Source of the DNA: Campylobacter lari
GTDB taxonomy: Bacteria > Campylobacterota > Campylobacteria > Campylobacterales > Campylobacteraceae
Direction: 5' to 3'
Assembly: GCF_900638335.1 (NCBI RefSeq)
Contig: NZ_LR134508.1
Span: 992,001-1,056,000 of the forward strand
Length of the DNA stretch: 64,000 nucleotides
Of this stretch, positions 9,330 through 20,164 are shown one piece after another. The notes beneath the pieces were generated by a model. It had not been told where the DNA came from, searched no databases, and saw only the letters and a program-made list of their open reading frames with translations. Each line of letters begins with the position of its first letter. The stretch's first letter is position 1. Both the position numbers and the translations under genes were made by a program.

Positions 9330-9827
9330 TTATTTATAACCTCTAATGGCTATAATAGATACAAATTCGTCAAAAGCCTCACTTGATGCGTTTTTAATCG
9401 CTTCAAATCTTGCTTGATCACTAATGATAGAGTTTGGATTAATATCAAAATTATAACTTCCTTTAGTATTTACAATTTCTTCCTTGCCGTTTTTATAACG
9501 CAATATAAACTCCAAATAAAGCTCTGCTTTATAGTTAACTACGTAACCATTTTTATCATAAACCATAGGACGAAATTCTAATTTTTTCATTGTAACTATA
9601 ATAGAGCTATCTGCATTATATTCATCTGTGATTTTTCTACCAAGTTTATTAAGCATAGCTTCTCTTAAAATATCTGTTATATAAACACTATTCTCAGGAT
9701 CTTGCTTACTAATGTTAATTTTTAAAAATACATTTTCACCTAAAACCCTACTTGCCATCTGCGAAGATGGAATATACCCACAAGCCATGATAAAAAAAGC
9801 AAAAAACAGCACTAGATATTTTTTCAT
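9330..9827 (-). CDS. lptE: LPS-assembly lipoprotein LptE-like
   Basis: A 165-residue lipoprotein precursor. The signal peptide ends in a lipobox 'FFIMAC' with acylated Cys16. The rest matches LptE-like proteins: a short strand-rich domain with '[14 protein letters not shown]' helix and '[15 protein letters not shown]' strands. LptE plugs the LptD barrel that inserts LPS/LOS in the outer membrane. The gene directly follows leuS with a 4-base overlap, an arrangement shared with many proteobacteria (leuS-lptE), which strengthens the call despite weak sequence conservation. Confidence 0.8.
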   Translation of the reverse strand: MKKYLVLFFAFFIMACGYIPSSQMASRVLGENVFLKINISKQDPENSVYITDILREAMLNKLGRKITDEYNADSSIIVTMKKLEFRPMVYDKNGYVVNYKAELYLEFILRYKNGKEEIVNTKGSYNFDINPNSIISDQARFEAIKNASSEAFDEFVSIIAIRGYK

Positions 9828-12253
9828 TTAATCACCAAATTTACCAATTTTTTATCAATATAAATTTCTTTTACTATAGTTTTACCCTCTAGCCATTTTG
9901 CAACATTTTCTTTAGCTAAAACTAAAATCTCATCTTCTTTAGCTTCTGAATTTATTTCAATCTGTGCTCTTTTTTTACCATTAACACTAATAGCTATATT
10001 AAAACTGTCTTTTACAAAAACTTCTTCTTTTGTTTTTAATACTTTAAAATTTTCACATTTAAATAAATACTCACTAAGTTCAAAACAAACATGAGGGATA
10101 ATAGGCTCTAAAATATTTAAAATAATATAAAAAGCTTCTTTTGAAACTTCTTTATGACTTATAGCATTTAAGGCATTCAAAGCTTCCATACATGCAGCTA
10201 TTAAGGTATTAAAGGCAAAACTTTCTTCATAAACCTCAAAAGATTTTTTCAAAGCCTCATATACTTTTAATCTAGCATATTTTTCTTCTTTATTTAAACC
10301 CTGATGATCAATCTCTTGCAATTTTCCACATTCTAAACTCATAGCTTTTTCATAAAGCCTATTGATAAATTTAAACGCACCTTCTAATGCACTGTCATTC
10401 CATTCAAGTTCTTTAGCAGGTGGTGCAGCGAACAATATAAACAATCTTGCACTATCTGCTCCATATTTTTCTATAATATAATCAGGATCAACTACATTAC
10501 CCTTAGACTTACTCATCTTAGCACCATCTTTAGTGACCATTCCTTGGGTTAAAAGTCTATTAAAAGGCTCATCATCTTTTAAATAGCCTAAATCCCTAAG
10601 TGCTTTCTGGAAAAATCTAGCATAGAGTAAATGCAATATCGCATGTTCAATCCCACCAATATATTCATCAACATTCATCCAATAATTGACACTTTTTTCA
10701 TCTACTGCTTTTTCTTGCCATGTTTTATCATCGCTTGCAAAACGCGCAAAATACCAAGAACTTTCAAAGAAAGTATCTAAAGTATCACTTTCTTTTTGTG
10801 CTTTTTTACCACATTTTGGACAAATGCATTCTTTCCATACTTCATGCTTATCAAGTGGGTTTCCTTCTCCATTTATCACCACATCTTCGGGCAAGGTAAT
10901 AGGTAAATTTTCTATTTTTTGAGGAACTATACCACAAGAATTACACTTAATCATTGGTATAGGAGCTCCCCAATATCTTTGTCTAGAAACACCCCAATCA
11001 CGAATTTTAAAATTAGTAACCCTTTTACCAATACCTAATGATTCAATTTTTAAACTAATTTTTTCTCTAGCTTCATTGCATTCTATTTGATCAAATTCCC
11101 CACTATTAGTTAAAACACCTTCTTTTAAAGTATAGCACTGCGCATCATTTTCATCTTTATAAATTACTTTTTTTATAGCCAAATTATAAGTTTTTGCAAA
11201 CTCATAATCTCTTTCATCGTGAGCAGGCACACTCATAACAGCGCCACTACCATAATCACTTAAAACAAAATTAGCTACCCATAAAGGAATTTTTTCTTTA
11301 CTTAGCGGATGGATTACATAAAGATTTAAAAAATATCCTTCTTTTGGCGCAGCTTGTCTTTGGCGAGGTGTTTGGTTTTGTATATTTTGAATTTTAGCTA
11401 TAACATCTTGATCTAGTAATTTTTTATCAATTAATTCATTTACTATTTCATGATCAGGTGCTAAAGCGATGTAAGATACTCCATAAATAGTCTCAGCTCT
11501 TGTGGTAAAAACATTGATTTTTTTTGCGCTAAGCTTATCATTTTCTTCTATATCAAAATCAAAACTAAGCCCTGTGCTTTTACCTATCCAATTTTCTTGC
11601 ATAGTTAAAACTTGACTTGGCCATTTTCCTTCTAATTTTTTAAGATCTTGCAATAATTCATCTGCATAAGCGGTAATTTTTACATAATATCCTGGCATTT
11701 TTTTTCTAATGACTTCATGTCCGCAACGCCAACATTTACCATCTTCAACTTGCTCATTAGCTAAAACTGTTTTATCATTCTCACACCAATTAACTTCAGC
11801 TTCTTTGGTATAAATCAAACCTTTCTCATACATTTTGATGAAAAACTCTTGCTCAAATTTAGTATATAGAGGATCAGAAGTAGCAAGCATTCTTTTTTTG
11901 GAAAAAGAAAAGCCTAAAGAAGCAAGCTCATTTTGCATATAATCAATATTTTCATAAGTCCATTTTTTGGGATGGATACCATGTTTAATCGCAGCATTTT
12001 CAGCAGGCATACCAAAACTATCAAAACCTATAGGATGCAAGACGTTAAAACCTTTTTTTCTATAATACCTAGCCATAGCATCACCTATGCTATAGTTTCT
12101 CACATGCCCCATATGAATTCTACCACTTGGGTATGGAAACATAGATAAAATGTATTTTTTTGGCAAAGAAAAATCATCTTTTGGTTCAAAATATTCTTTT
12201 TCTTGCCAAATTTTTTGCCATTTTTTTTCTATTTTACCTGCTTCATATGCCAT
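9824..12253 (-). CDS. leuS: Leucyl-tRNA synthetase
   Basis: An 809-residue class I aminoacyl-tRNA synthetase charging tRNA-Leu. The HIGH motif appears as HMGH (47-50) in '[18 protein letters not shown]', and the KMSKS loop in '[18 protein letters not shown]'. The editing CP1 domain is present ('[17 protein letters not shown]'), as is a zinc-like CxxC...CxxC segment ('[12 protein letters not shown]' and '[11 protein letters not shown]'). Length is normal for the bacterial enzyme. It is followed by lptE with a 4-base overlap. Confidence 0.98.
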   Translation of the reverse strand: MAYEAGKIEKKWQKIWQEKEYFEPKDDFSLPKKYILSMFPYPSGRIHMGHVRNYSIGDAMARYYRKKGFNVLHPIGFDSFGMPAENAAIKHGIHPKKWTYENIDYMQNELASLGFSFSKKRMLATSDPLYTKFEQEFFIKMYEKGLIYTKEAEVNWCENDKTVLANEQVEDGKCWRCGHEVIRKKMPGYYVKITAYADELLQDLKKLEGKWPSQVLTMQENWIGKSTGLSFDFDIEENDKLSAKKINVFTTRAETIYGVSYIALAPDHEIVNELIDKKLLDQDVIAKIQNIQNQTPRQRQAAPKEGYFLNLYVIHPLSKEKIPLWVANFVLSDYGSGAVMSVPAHDERDYEFAKTYNLAIKKVIYKDENDAQCYTLKEGVLTNSGEFDQIECNEAREKISLKIESLGIGKRVTNFKIRDWGVSRQRYWGAPIPMIKCNSCGIVPQKIENLPITLPEDVVINGEGNPLDKHEVWKECICPKCGKKAQKESDTLDTFFESSWYFARFASDDKTWQEKAVDEKSVNYWMNVDEYIGGIEHAILHLLYARFFQKALRDLGYLKDDEPFNRLLTQGMVTKDGAKMSKSKGNVVDPDYIIEKYGADSARLFILFAAPPAKELEWNDSALEGAFKFINRLYEKAMSLECGKLQEIDHQGLNKEEKYARLKVYEALKKSFEVYEESFAFNTLIAACMEALNALNAISHKEVSKEAFYIILNILEPIIPHVCFELSEYLFKCENFKVLKTKEEVFVKDSFNIAISVNGKKRAQIEINSEAKEDEILVLAKENVAKWLEGKTIVKEIYIDKKLVNLVIK

Positions 12254-12261
12254 TTTAACTC

Positions 12262-12603
12262 CTAATTTTCTTCTTGATTTTTTACTGAATCTACTATAAC
12301 TAAAATCATCGAAAAGATATTAGCTATCAAAGCACCAATTGCTAAAGTATAAACCATAACATTAGCTTCTGGATTAATTTGTATCAAAGCAAAGGCAGGG
12401 ATTAAATGCAAATCAGCCACCAAAGAGCTAGCAAACAATTCAGCTGCTAAAAAATTTCTAACTCCGATTTTCAATAAAGTAGAAATTAAATTCACACAAG
12501 CTGCGATAAATAACGCAACTTCATTTTGATCATATAAAAATCCCGCAGTTGTAGTTAAGCTCATTAGAGCAAAAAAGATATAAACAACCTTACCCCAATT
12601 CAT
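12262..12603 (-). CDS. Small integral membrane protein (DUF6394-like)
   Basis: A 113-residue protein with about four hydrophobic helices (about 5-25, 28-48, 60-80, 83-106) and a short charged C-terminal tail. It sits between secF and leuS with gaps of 2 and 8 bases, so it is in the same transcript. It resembles a small conserved membrane protein family in Campylobacterota, which I believe is DUF6394; no function is known. Position after secDF could hint at a membrane-biogenesis role, but that is speculation. Confidence 0.65.
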   Translation of the reverse strand: MNWGKVVYIFFALMSLTTTAGFLYDQNEVALFIAACVNLISTLLKIGVRNFLAAELFASSLVADLHLIPAFALIQINPEANVMVYTLAIGALIANIFSMILVIVDSVKNQEEN

Positions 12604-12605
12604 TT

Positions 12606-13577
12606 TTACACCGTTCCTTTTTCATACATCGATCTTAATTTTTCTTTGTCTTGTTTTTTCTTTACTTTTTCTAATTCTTTTTGGCGGTATTGCGTAACAC
12701 TAAATTTAAACCATAAAAGCGCTGGACTTGCTACAAATATAGAACTTGCAGTACCTGCTATAATACCCACTATCATCGTTAAAGCAAAACCTTCTATCAT
12801 AGACCCACCAAAGAAATAAAGCACTACAACGGTAATTAATGTTAAGCCTGTTGTTAAAGTAGTTCTTGATAAAGTTGCAGAAACTGATTCATTAATAATT
12901 AGATCAAGTTTTGATTTTTTGCTTGTTTTAACACCTTCTCTAATCCTATCAAAAATAATAATCGTATCATTTAAAGAATATCCAAGCACGGTTAAAACAG
13001 CCGCCAAAATATCTAAATTTACATCTATTTCAAATAACGCAATAGCACCTAAAGTAATGACTATATCATGAATTTCACACACAATAGAAGCCATAGCAAA
13101 ACGCCATTCAAATCTTACTGCCAAATAAATCAAAATAGCAATCAAAGAAATTCCAACTGCCATAAGACCTTTATTACGCAGTTCATCTCCTACTTTTGGA
13201 CCTACTACATCCACACGGCGCACTTCAAATTTACCTGTATCTTTTAATAAATTTGTAATGCTTACTCCAATGTCATTTCCCAAACTATCGCTACTTCCTG
13301 AAAAACGAATAATCACTTCATTTGCACTGCCAAATTCAGTAACGCTAGCACCTTTTAAATTTTCATTGATAGCTAAAGCTTTACGAATTTCAGCCAAAGG
13401 AGCTTTTTGCTCGTATTGAAGTTGCACCAAAGTTCCACCGGTAAAATCAATACCAAAATTCAAACCCTTAGTAAAAAGGATAAAAATAGAACCAAAAAAT
13501 AAAATAAAAGACAAAGAGATGGCTGCAAATCTCATTCTCATAAAATCATAAACATGTTTTTGACTAAAAAATTGCAT
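12606..13577 (-). CDS. secF: Protein translocase subunit SecF
   Basis: A 323-residue membrane protein of the RND superfamily. The N-terminal helix is followed by 'GLNFGIDFTGGTLVQLQ', the SecF signature, then a periplasmic domain and five further helices including 'LTVLGYSLNDTIIIFDRIRE', the conserved proton-relay region. SecDF uses the proton motive force to pull exported proteins through SecYEG. The ATG overlaps the secD stop codon (TAATG), consistent with 1:1 co-translation. Confidence 0.97.
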   Translation of the reverse strand: MQFFSQKHVYDFMRMRFAAISLSFILFFGSIFILFTKGLNFGIDFTGGTLVQLQYEQKAPLAEIRKALAINENLKGASVTEFGSANEVIIRFSGSSDSLGNDIGVSITNLLKDTGKFEVRRVDVVGPKVGDELRNKGLMAVGISLIAILIYLAVRFEWRFAMASIVCEIHDIVITLGAIALFEIDVNLDILAAVLTVLGYSLNDTIIIFDRIREGVKTSKKSKLDLIINESVSATLSRTTLTTGLTLITVVVLYFFGGSMIEGFALTMIVGIIAGTASSIFVASPALLWFKFSVTQYRQKELEKVKKKQDKEKLRSMYEKGTV

Positions 13578-15157
13578 TAAGGTCTCCTATATCCAAACCA
13601 TAATCTTGTGTTATTGCTTTTTTCCATACGGTTCATAAACATTTCAAACATACCATGAGTTCCAACAATAGAAGTAATCATCGAAACTAAAATTCCTATG
13701 CTTAAAGTCACTGCAAAACCTTTTACCGCACCTGTTCCATAAGCATAAAGTACTACTGAAGTAATTAATGAAGTAATATTAGAATCTAAAATCGCACTCA
13801 TTGCGTGTTTATAGCCATTTTCAACACTTTGTCTTATACTAGCACCTTCTCGCAATAATTCTCTAATTCTTTCATTAATAATAACATTAGAATCTACTGC
13901 CATACCTACAGTAAGCACAAGTCCTGCCATACCAGGTAAAGTTAAGGTTGCACCAAACATAGCCATTACAGCAATAATCACTAAAATATTTGCCACTAAA
14001 GCAATATTAGCAAAAATTCCTGCTATACCATAATACATCACCATAAATGCAATAACTAATACAGAAGCACCCGCTAGGGCTATCATACTCATTTTAATAC
14101 TATCAGCACCCAAAGATGGTCCAACACTTCTTTTTTCAAGCATTTTAACCGGCGCTAAAAGCGCCCCACTTCTTAAAGCAATAGCCACATCATGAGCTTC
14201 TTCAACAGTAAAGCTACCACTAATTTGGCCACTACCCCCGCCTATTCTTTCATTAATTCTTGGAGCTGAATATACTTTATTATCCAAAACTATAGCTAAG
14301 CGTTTACCTACATTATTTCCTGTATAGTCTCCAAATTTTTTCGCACCTTCTGAATTTAAAGTAAAATTAATCACAGGAAGATTATTACTTTGTGCAAAAC
14401 CTACTTTTGCATCTGTTAACATAGAACCATCAAGAATAGGTATAGATTTTACTAGATATTTAATTTGAGGATTTTTTGCATCTTCAAAAATCAAATCTCC
14501 ATATTCAGCAGCTTGACCTGGAGTAAGATTATTTACCTGATCCATTCTAACATCATCTACTTCCATTAATTGTAAATGTGCAGCTTTTGCGATAAGCTCT
14601 CTAGCTCTAGCCTCATCAGCAGCAGTTTTAATACCTGGAAGTTCGACTAAAATTTTATCCTCACCCGATCTTGCTACATTTGGCTCTGCAAGCCCAAATT
14701 GATCAAGTCTGTTTCTAATGGTTTCTACAGCTTGCAAAATAGCTTGTTCGTGAGTTAATTTGATTTCTTCTTGGGTTAAAGAAAGTGTGTAGTGTAAATT
14801 TTCGTGTGTAATAACCAAGCCTTTAATGTCTTTTAATAACAAATCAACCTTAGCTACATCATTTTCATCTAATAAACTAAATTCAATACTAGTATCATTT
14901 ACTTTGATTTTATCAACAATAATATCTTCTTTATTGATAGAATAACTAAGAGAAGAGGCTATGGATTTAACCTTTGATTTAACCGCCTCTTCTACTTCTA
15001 CACCTAATAACATATGCAAACCACCTTGCAAATCAAGTCCTAGGTTGATCTTAGCACCACTTTGGGTTTGCATAAAAGAAGGTATGGAAAAAACTAATCC
15101 TATAAGAAAAACTACAAAGAAAATAATACTTCTATAAGTAATTTTTCCACTACGCAT
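13577..15157 (-). CDS. secD: Protein translocase subunit SecD
   Basis: A 526-residue partner of SecF. Visible landmarks are the N-terminal helix, 'INLGLDLQGGLHMLLGVE', the large periplasmic P1 domain and the C-terminal six-helix region with 'GLVLTVGMAVDSNVIINERI'. I start it at the ATG at 15157; a TTG immediately upstream (15160) could add one residue. The start overlaps the end of yajC by 8 bases. yajC-secD-secF is the standard export operon. Confidence 0.96.
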   Translation of the reverse strand: MRSGKITYRSIIFFVVFLIGLVFSIPSFMQTQSGAKINLGLDLQGGLHMLLGVEVEEAVKSKVKSIASSLSYSINKEDIIVDKIKVNDTSIEFSLLDENDVAKVDLLLKDIKGLVITHENLHYTLSLTQEEIKLTHEQAILQAVETIRNRLDQFGLAEPNVARSGEDKILVELPGIKTAADEARARELIAKAAHLQLMEVDDVRMDQVNNLTPGQAAEYGDLIFEDAKNPQIKYLVKSIPILDGSMLTDAKVGFAQSNNLPVINFTLNSEGAKKFGDYTGNNVGKRLAIVLDNKVYSAPRINERIGGGSGQISGSFTVEEAHDVAIALRSGALLAPVKMLEKRSVGPSLGADSIKMSMIALAGASVLVIAFMVMYYGIAGIFANIALVANILVIIAVMAMFGATLTLPGMAGLVLTVGMAVDSNVIINERIRELLREGASIRQSVENGYKHAMSAILDSNITSLITSVVLYAYGTGAVKGFAVTLSIGILVSMITSIVGTHGMFEMFMNRMEKSNNTRLWFGYRRP

Positions 15158-15425
15158 CAATTTTCTTTGCTATAAAATCTCTAGAAATTTTTACAACTAC
15201 ATTTTCATCATTAAGCTTAACTTTGATAAAATCCTCTTCTGGTTTTACCACCTCGCAAATTATCCCACCATTTGTGATGATTTTATCTCCTTTTTCTAAA
15301 GATGAAACCATTAATTTGTGGTCTTTTGCTTGTTTTTGTTGTGGTCTAATAACCAAAAAATAAAAAATCGCAAAAAGCACAATGAGAGGCAACAATGAAG
15401 TCCAAATATTTCCGTTTTCTGCCAT
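15150..15425 (-). CDS. yajC: Preprotein translocase accessory subunit YajC
   Basis: A 91-residue single-span protein: helix at about 10-28 followed by 'FLVIRPQQKQAKDHKLMVSS' and 'LEKGDKIITNGGIICEVV', the standard YajC signature. It associates with SecDF in the inner membrane. It is the first gene of the secDF part of the operon. Its first 31 bases overlap the 5' end of lnt on the other strand, so any promoter must lie in or beyond the lnt coding region. Confidence 0.95.
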   Translation of the reverse strand: MAENGNIWTSLLPLIVLFAIFYFLVIRPQQKQAKDHKLMVSSLEKGDKIITNGGIICEVVKPEEDFIKVKLNDENVVVKISRDFIAKKIDA

Positions 15426-16711
15426 TTCTTCCCCTTTTTTTAAAGTTCATAAATTCTAATTCTACCACTTTTAAAATAATAAAAGCCTTTTTTTCTGCAC
15501 TTTTATTGTCAAATTTTATTTATTTTTTTGAAAATTTACTTTTTGAATTTATTTCACCATTTTTAAGTATATATGGTTTGGTTTTATTACTAAGAAATAA
15601 AAGTAAAGTAGGATATTTTTATACCGGATTTTTTGTAGGAATTTTATGGTTTTGGTGGATAGCTTTATCATCAATTTATTTTGATTTAGCTTATTTAATT
15701 CCTTTAGAAATTATCTTAATAGGATTAATTTATGGATTTTTATTTTTAGTATGTTTTTTTCTTAAATATGATTTTTTAAGGCTTTGTGGAATTTTTTTAC
15801 TTAGTTTTATTCATCCTTTTGGTTTTGATTGGCTAAATTGGGGTGTTTTAAGTGTATATGGAATCTTTGATGCAAGTTATCAAGGCATTATAGCTATGTT
15901 TTTGATTGCTTATTTTTATTATGAAAAATACATTTCAAGATATTATAAGATGGCAATTATTTTAATCCTTATTCTAATCGGAGCTCAATACAATCAAAAA
16001 CAACCACAAACACTAAATTTAGACTATAAATTAATCCAAACTAATATCTCTCAAGATCAAAAATTCATACAAGAAAATTTACAAACTCATTCTAAAGATA
16101 TATTTTACCAAATCAATCAGGCCATAAAAGAAGGTAAAGAAGTAATTGTTTTTCCTGAAACAGCTTTTGCCTTTGCTTTAAATAAAGCACCAAGTTATTT
16201 GCAAGCCTTAAACGATTTATCAAAACAAATCACCATCATCACAGGTGCTATAAGTACCACACCTAATCATCTATACAATAGCACTTATGTATTTGATAAT
16301 GGTAACATACAAGTTTTTAACAAACATTATCTTGTGCCTTTTGGAGAAGAAATTCCTATATTTAAAAACTTTTTTAAAAAATACTTTTTAAATATTGATG
16401 AATTTTCAAAAGGAAAAGAATTAAATCAATACACTCTAAATAATCAACTCATCACTAATGCTATCTGCTTTGAAGCAACTAAAGAAAAACTTTACAAGAA
16501 CTCAAAGATCATCATAGCTATTTCAAATAATGCTTGGTTTAATTTTTCAAGTGAGTATAAATTACAAAATTTGTTAATGCGTTTTTATGCAAATAACTAT
16601 AATGTAAGCATATATCATGCAGTTAATGGAAAAGAAAATGCAGTAATTAAGCCAAAAGAGATATTGATTTTAAAGATAAAGGATAGGTTTTTAAAGCAAA
16701 ATGAAGCTTAA
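15395..16711 (+). CDS. lnt: Apolipoprotein N-acyltransferase
   Basis: A 438-residue membrane enzyme that adds the third acyl chain to lipoproteins. Several N-terminal helices precede a C-terminal nitrilase-like domain. The catalytic triad is recognisable as E255 ('VFPETAF'), K310 ('NKHYLVPFGEE') and C358 ('NAICFEATKE'), with 'AISNNAWF' downstream. The ATG at 15395 has AGAGG 5 bases upstream and no better in-frame ATG exists nearby, so I keep this start although it makes a divergent 31-base overlap with yajC. A TTG near 15509 is a weaker alternative. Confidence 0.9.
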   Translation: MKSKYFRFLPFLPLFLKFINSNSTTFKIIKAFFSALLLSNFIYFFENLLFEFISPFLSIYGLVLLLRNKSKVGYFYTGFFVGILWFWWIALSSIYFDLAYLIPLEIILIGLIYGFLFLVCFFLKYDFLRLCGIFLLSFIHPFGFDWLNWGVLSVYGIFDASYQGIIAMFLIAYFYYEKYISRYYKMAIILILILIGAQYNQKQPQTLNLDYKLIQTNISQDQKFIQENLQTHSKDIFYQINQAIKEGKEVIVFPETAFAFALNKAPSYLQALNDLSKQITIITGAISTTPNHLYNSTYVFDNGNIQVFNKHYLVPFGEEIPIFKNFFKKYFLNIDEFSKGKELNQYTLNNQLITNAICFEATKEKLYKNSKIIIAISNNAWFNFSSEYKLQNLLMRFYANNYNVSIYHAVNGKENAVIKPKEILILKIKDRFLKQNEA

Positions 16712-16723
16712 AAGCTTCATTTT
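16698..16723. terminator. Bidirectional terminator between lnt and metK
   Basis: A 10-bp stem AAAATGAAGC / GCTTCATTTT with a TTAAAA loop lies across the lnt stop codon and ends just at the metK stop codon. A-rich and T-rich flanks on both sides let it act in both directions between these convergent genes. Confidence 0.8.
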
Positions 16724-17915
16724 ATAATGCTTTAAATTCATCAAGTGCGTCTAATTTTTCCCAAGGATAATCAGCCTGACCCACTTGACCACGAGCAGCT
16801 ACATCAGCATACATGAAAGTATCTTTACTTGGTTTATCAAGATTGAATTTATTTTTAATCCAATTTGGAGTTAATGGGAAAGTTTTCATCACAAAATCAC
16901 TTAAAATATCATCATTTAATCTTGTATTTGTTCCCATACAATCTACACTTACAGAAGTTGGTTTAGCTACACCTATAGCATAAGAAAGTTGCACTATACA
17001 TTTTTTAGCAAGCCCTGCTGCTACGATATTTTTAGCAAGCCATCTTGCAGCATAAAGTCCACTTCTATCAACCTTAGTATAATCTTTGGAAGATTGTGCT
17101 CCTCCTCCTATTGGAGCATAGCCACCAAAGCTATCTACTATAAGCTTTCTTCCTGTTAAACCACTATCATGTAAAGAACTATGGTTTACATATTTTCCAG
17201 TTGGGTTGATTAAAATTCTTGTCTTTTCTGGACAAAAAAGCTCTTTTGGTAAATTCGAATCTAAAATCAACTCCATCACCAAAGCTCTTAAATCTTCTAT
17301 TTTCATACTTTCAACACAAGGAGCTGAAACTACAATAGTATGAATGCTTTGAGGTTTACAATTTTCAAAATTTTCTTTATTTACATAATCAATTGTAACC
17401 TGAGTTTTAATATCCACCCCAAGTTTATCAGGATTGTTTTTTGCAAACTCATATACTTTATCACAAAGTATTCTAGCATAAGAAATAGCTGCTGGCATAT
17501 ATTCTTTTGCTTCATTACTTGCAAAACCAAACATTATCCCCTGATCACCTGCTCCAATTTCTCCATCTTCTTGATCAACACCTTGATTAATATCAGGACT
17601 TTGCTCATTTAAAAATACCATCACATCTAAATCATCAGGATGTAAACATTGCTTTTTACTAAAATGTGGATGTCCATCATAACCAATATCCGCTAAAGCT
17701 TTTTTTACGATATTTTCATAATCTTGTTTTTCTAGCTTATGTTTTGATTTAATCTCACCACCAATTACTACTTTATTTCCTGCTACAAAAACCTCACTAG
17801 CGACCCTTGAGTCTTTATCATGAGTTAAAAAAGCATCTACTATAGAATCAGCTATAATATCAGCGCATTTATCAGGATGTCCTGCGCTAACAACTTCAGA
17901 GGTAAATAAATACAT
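16722..17915 (-). CDS. metK: S-adenosylmethionine synthetase
   Basis: A 397-residue enzyme making S-adenosylmethionine from ATP and methionine. Signatures are 'GHPDKCADIIADSIVDA' near the N-terminus, 'GAGDQGIMFGFA' in the middle and 'GGGAQSSKDYTKVDRSGLYA' toward the end. In the last the common GGGAFSGKD appears as GGGAQSSKD, as in epsilonproteobacterial enzymes I know. The ATG is preceded by AAGGA. The gene is monocistronic, bounded by the lnt terminator and its own promoter, and diverges from sstT. Confidence 0.97.
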   Translation of the reverse strand: MYLFTSEVVSAGHPDKCADIIADSIVDAFLTHDKDSRVASEVFVAGNKVVIGGEIKSKHKLEKQDYENIVKKALADIGYDGHPHFSKKQCLHPDDLDVMVFLNEQSPDINQGVDQEDGEIGAGDQGIMFGFASNEAKEYMPAAISYARILCDKVYEFAKNNPDKLGVDIKTQVTIDYVNKENFENCKPQSIHTIVVSAPCVESMKIEDLRALVMELILDSNLPKELFCPEKTRILINPTGKYVNHSSLHDSGLTGRKLIVDSFGGYAPIGGGAQSSKDYTKVDRSGLYAARWLAKNIVAAGLAKKCIVQLSYAIGVAKPTSVSVDCMGTNTRLNDDILSDFVMKTFPLTPNWIKNKFNLDKPSKDTFMYADVAARGQVGQADYPWEKLDALDEFKAL

Positions 17916-17949
17916 ACTATATATTCCTTACTGGATAATTTTTTACAAT

Positions 17950-17955
17950 ATCTTA
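17950..17955 (-). promoter_or_regulatory. Probable -10 box of metK
   Basis: The minus strand reads GTGATAAGATATTG, with TAAGAT 34 bases before the start codon. Match to the TATAAT consensus is 4 of 6, with the expected spacing to a short leader. Confidence 0.45.
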
Positions 17956-18003
17956 TCACATACTAGCTTAAAAATCAAAAAGCTTATTTAAGCTTTACTT
18001 TGT

Positions 18004-18009
18004 TAGAAT
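18004..18009 (+). promoter_or_regulatory. Probable -10 box of sstT
   Basis: TAGAAT in the context CTTTACTTTGTTAGAATAAA lies 36 bases before the sstT ATG. One mismatch to TATAAT and a T-rich upstream segment fit a Campylobacter sigma-70 promoter. It could also read through into pyrB, which has no room for its own promoter. Confidence 0.5.
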
Positions 18010-18045
18010 AAATTAAAAATTTATCACTACAAAAAAAGGTAAAAA

Positions 18046-19272
18046 ATGGGTTTATTCTCTTGTGCAATCAAACGCTATAAAAATGGAAATCTTATTTTGC
18101 AAATTTGCATAGGCATTGTTTTAGGAATTTTAGTAGGTGTATTTTCTAAAGATTTAGCTATTTTTGCAAATATTTTTGGTGCTTTATTTACAGGAGCTTT
18201 AAAAGCCATAGCGCCGATTTTGGTTTTTATCTTAATCTTAACAACCATTTGCACAAAAGAATTTAACCACGGAAGTGAGAAAATAAAACATATCATTTTC
18301 TTATATATATTTGGAACTTTCTTAGCTTCTTTAAGCGCAGTTAGCATAAGTTTTATTTTTCCTGTAGAATTAGTATTAAGTGATGTTGAAAAAGCATCCA
18401 CTACAAGCCCTGCGCACATAGGTGAAGTATTTAAAACACTACTTTTTCAAATAGTAGACAATCCTATTCATGCCTTATCTTCAGGAAATTATTTAAGCAT
18501 ATTAGCTTGGGCTATAGGCGGGGGGTTTGCTCTAAGACATTGCTCAAATGATGCAAAGCAACTTTTTACTGACATCAACGAAGGTGTACTAAAAATCGTT
18601 AAATTTATAGTCAAACTTGCTCCTTTTGGAATTTTTGGACTTGTAGCAAATTCAGTTGCTCAAACAGGGGCGGCAGGACTTTTAAGTTATATTAAATTAT
18701 TAATAATTTTAGTTTTAACTATGTTTTTTGTAGCCTTTGTGATTAATGCTTTAATTGTCTTTGCTTACACAAAGAAAAATCCTTATCCTTTGATTTTTAT
18801 TTGTTTAAAACATAGCGCTGTTTTCGCATTTTTTACAAGAAGTTCTGCGGCAAATATCCCTGTAAATATGGCGCTTTGCTCTAAATTAAATATCAACAAT
18901 AACCTATACAGTATCTCCATTCCACTAGGAGCTACGATTAATATGGCAGGAGCAGCTGTCACCATAGCTATACTAAGTCTTGCAGCAGCTCATACAGTAG
19001 GTATTGAAATAAATTTTTTACAAGCCATGCTTTTGAGTGTTTTAGCCGCATTTGCAGCTTGTGGGGCTAGCGGGGTTGCTGGTGGTTCGCTTTTACTTAT
19101 ACCACTTGCTTGTTCTTTATTTAATATTGATTATGACATAGCTATGCAAGTAGTTGCAGTTGGTTTTATCATAGGAGTTATTCAAGATAGTGTTGAAACT
19201 GCATTAAATAGCTCAACAGATGTTTTATTTAGTGCTATTTGTTCGGATAATGAGCTTAATTTAAAAATTTAA
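18046..19272 (+). CDS. sstT: Serine/threonine:sodium symporter SstT
   Basis: A 408-residue polytopic transporter of the dicarboxylate/amino acid:cation symporter family. SstT-like features are the N-terminal '[16 protein letters not shown]', the '[10 protein letters not shown]' helix, '[14 protein letters not shown]' (the serine-rich reentrant loop) and '[14 protein letters not shown]'. It imports L-serine and L-threonine with sodium; serine is a major carbon source for Campylobacter. The next gene, pyrB, starts 9 bases after its stop. Confidence 0.92.
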   Translation: MGLFSCAIKRYKNGNLILQICIGIVLGILVGVFSKDLAIFANIFGALFTGALKAIAPILVFILILTTICTKEFNHGSEKIKHIIFLYIFGTFLASLSAVSISFIFPVELVLSDVEKASTTSPAHIGEVFKTLLFQIVDNPIHALSSGNYLSILAWAIGGGFALRHCSNDAKQLFTDINEGVLKIVKFIVKLAPFGIFGLVANSVAQTGAAGLLSYIKLLIILVLTMFFVAFVINALIVFAYTKKNPYPLIFICLKHSAVFAFFTRSSAANIPVNMALCSKLNINNNLYSISIPLGATINMAGAAVTIAILSLAAAHTVGIEINFLQAMLLSVLAAFAACGASGVAGGSLLLIPLACSLFNIDYDIAMQVVAVGFIIGVIQDSVETALNSSTDVLFSAICSDNELNLKI

Positions 19273-19281
19273 GGAGGGTTT

Positions 19282-20160
19282 ATGAGGCATTTAATTACTA
19301 CAAAGGATTTTAGCAATGATGAAATCTTGGCTTTATTTAAAGAAGCAAAAGAATTTTTAGATGAAAAACCACGTACATTTTTAGAAGGAAAAAGTGTTAC
19401 AACAATTTTCTTTGAAAATTCAACACGCACCCAATCAAGCTTTGAAACAGCCACAAGAAGACTAGGTGCTAAAGTTTTAAAATTAGATGTTTCAAGAAGT
19501 AGCTCGAGTAAGGGCGAAACACTTTTTGACACTGCTGCAAATTTAGATGCAATGGCACCAAGTGCTATTATAGTTAGACACAAAAACTCAGGTGTGCCTC
19601 ATACTTTAGCAAATTATACTCATTGTCCTATAGTTAATGGAGGCGATGGCAAACATGCTCATCCTACTCAAGCCTTACTTGATCTTTTTACTATAATGGA
19701 ACATTTTGATTATAATATTAAAGGTAAAAAAATAGCAATAGTAGGAGATATTAAAAACTCACGCGTTGCTGCTTCAAATTTAGAATTATTACCTCGTTTT
19801 GGTATAGACATTACCCTAGTAGCCCCGCCTCATTTTATGCCAAATTATCCTATTAAAAAAACAAATAAACTAAAAGAAGTTATTGATGATATTGATATTA
19901 TCATGAGTCTTAGAACGCAAACTGAAAGACATAATATTCCAACCTATGCATCGCTTAAAGATTATGCAAATGATTTTTGCATTAGTAAAGATTTAATAAA
20001 AGATAAAAATCTCATTATCCTACATCCTGGTCCTGTACATAGAAATATCGATATTAGCGATGAAGTAATGGCTGATAAAAGATGTAAGGCTTTAACTCAA
20101 GTTAAAAATGGCGTTGCCATTAGAATGGCTGTATTAAAAAAACTCATTTTAGAAAGTTAA
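19282..20160 (+). CDS. pyrB: Aspartate carbamoyltransferase catalytic subunit
   Basis: A 292-residue enzyme of pyrimidine synthesis that condenses carbamoyl phosphate and aspartate. The carbamoyl-phosphate loop '[15 protein letters not shown]' (STRT 47-50), '[12 protein letters not shown]' and the '[12 protein letters not shown]' motif are intact. AAGGAGG precedes the ATG by 5 bases, the strongest ribosome site in this stretch. No regulatory subunit pyrI is nearby. pepF follows 4 bases after the stop. Confidence 0.97.
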   Translation: MRHLITTKDFSNDEILALFKEAKEFLDEKPRTFLEGKSVTTIFFENSTRTQSSFETATRRLGAKVLKLDVSRSSSSKGETLFDTAANLDAMAPSAIIVRHKNSGVPHTLANYTHCPIVNGGDGKHAHPTQALLDLFTIMEHFDYNIKGKKIAIVGDIKNSRVAASNLELLPRFGIDITLVAPPHFMPNYPIKKTNKLKEVIDDIDIIMSLRTQTERHNIPTYASLKDYANDFCISKDLIKDKNLIILHPGPVHRNIDISDEVMADKRCKALTQVKNGVAIRMAVLKKLILES

Positions 20161-20164
20161 AATC

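Noticed and set aside
18520..18525. G6 tract inside sstT as a possible phase-variation site
   Set aside because: Six G is below the length (about eight) at which Campylobacter tracts become hypermutable, and the surrounding glycine codons explain it.
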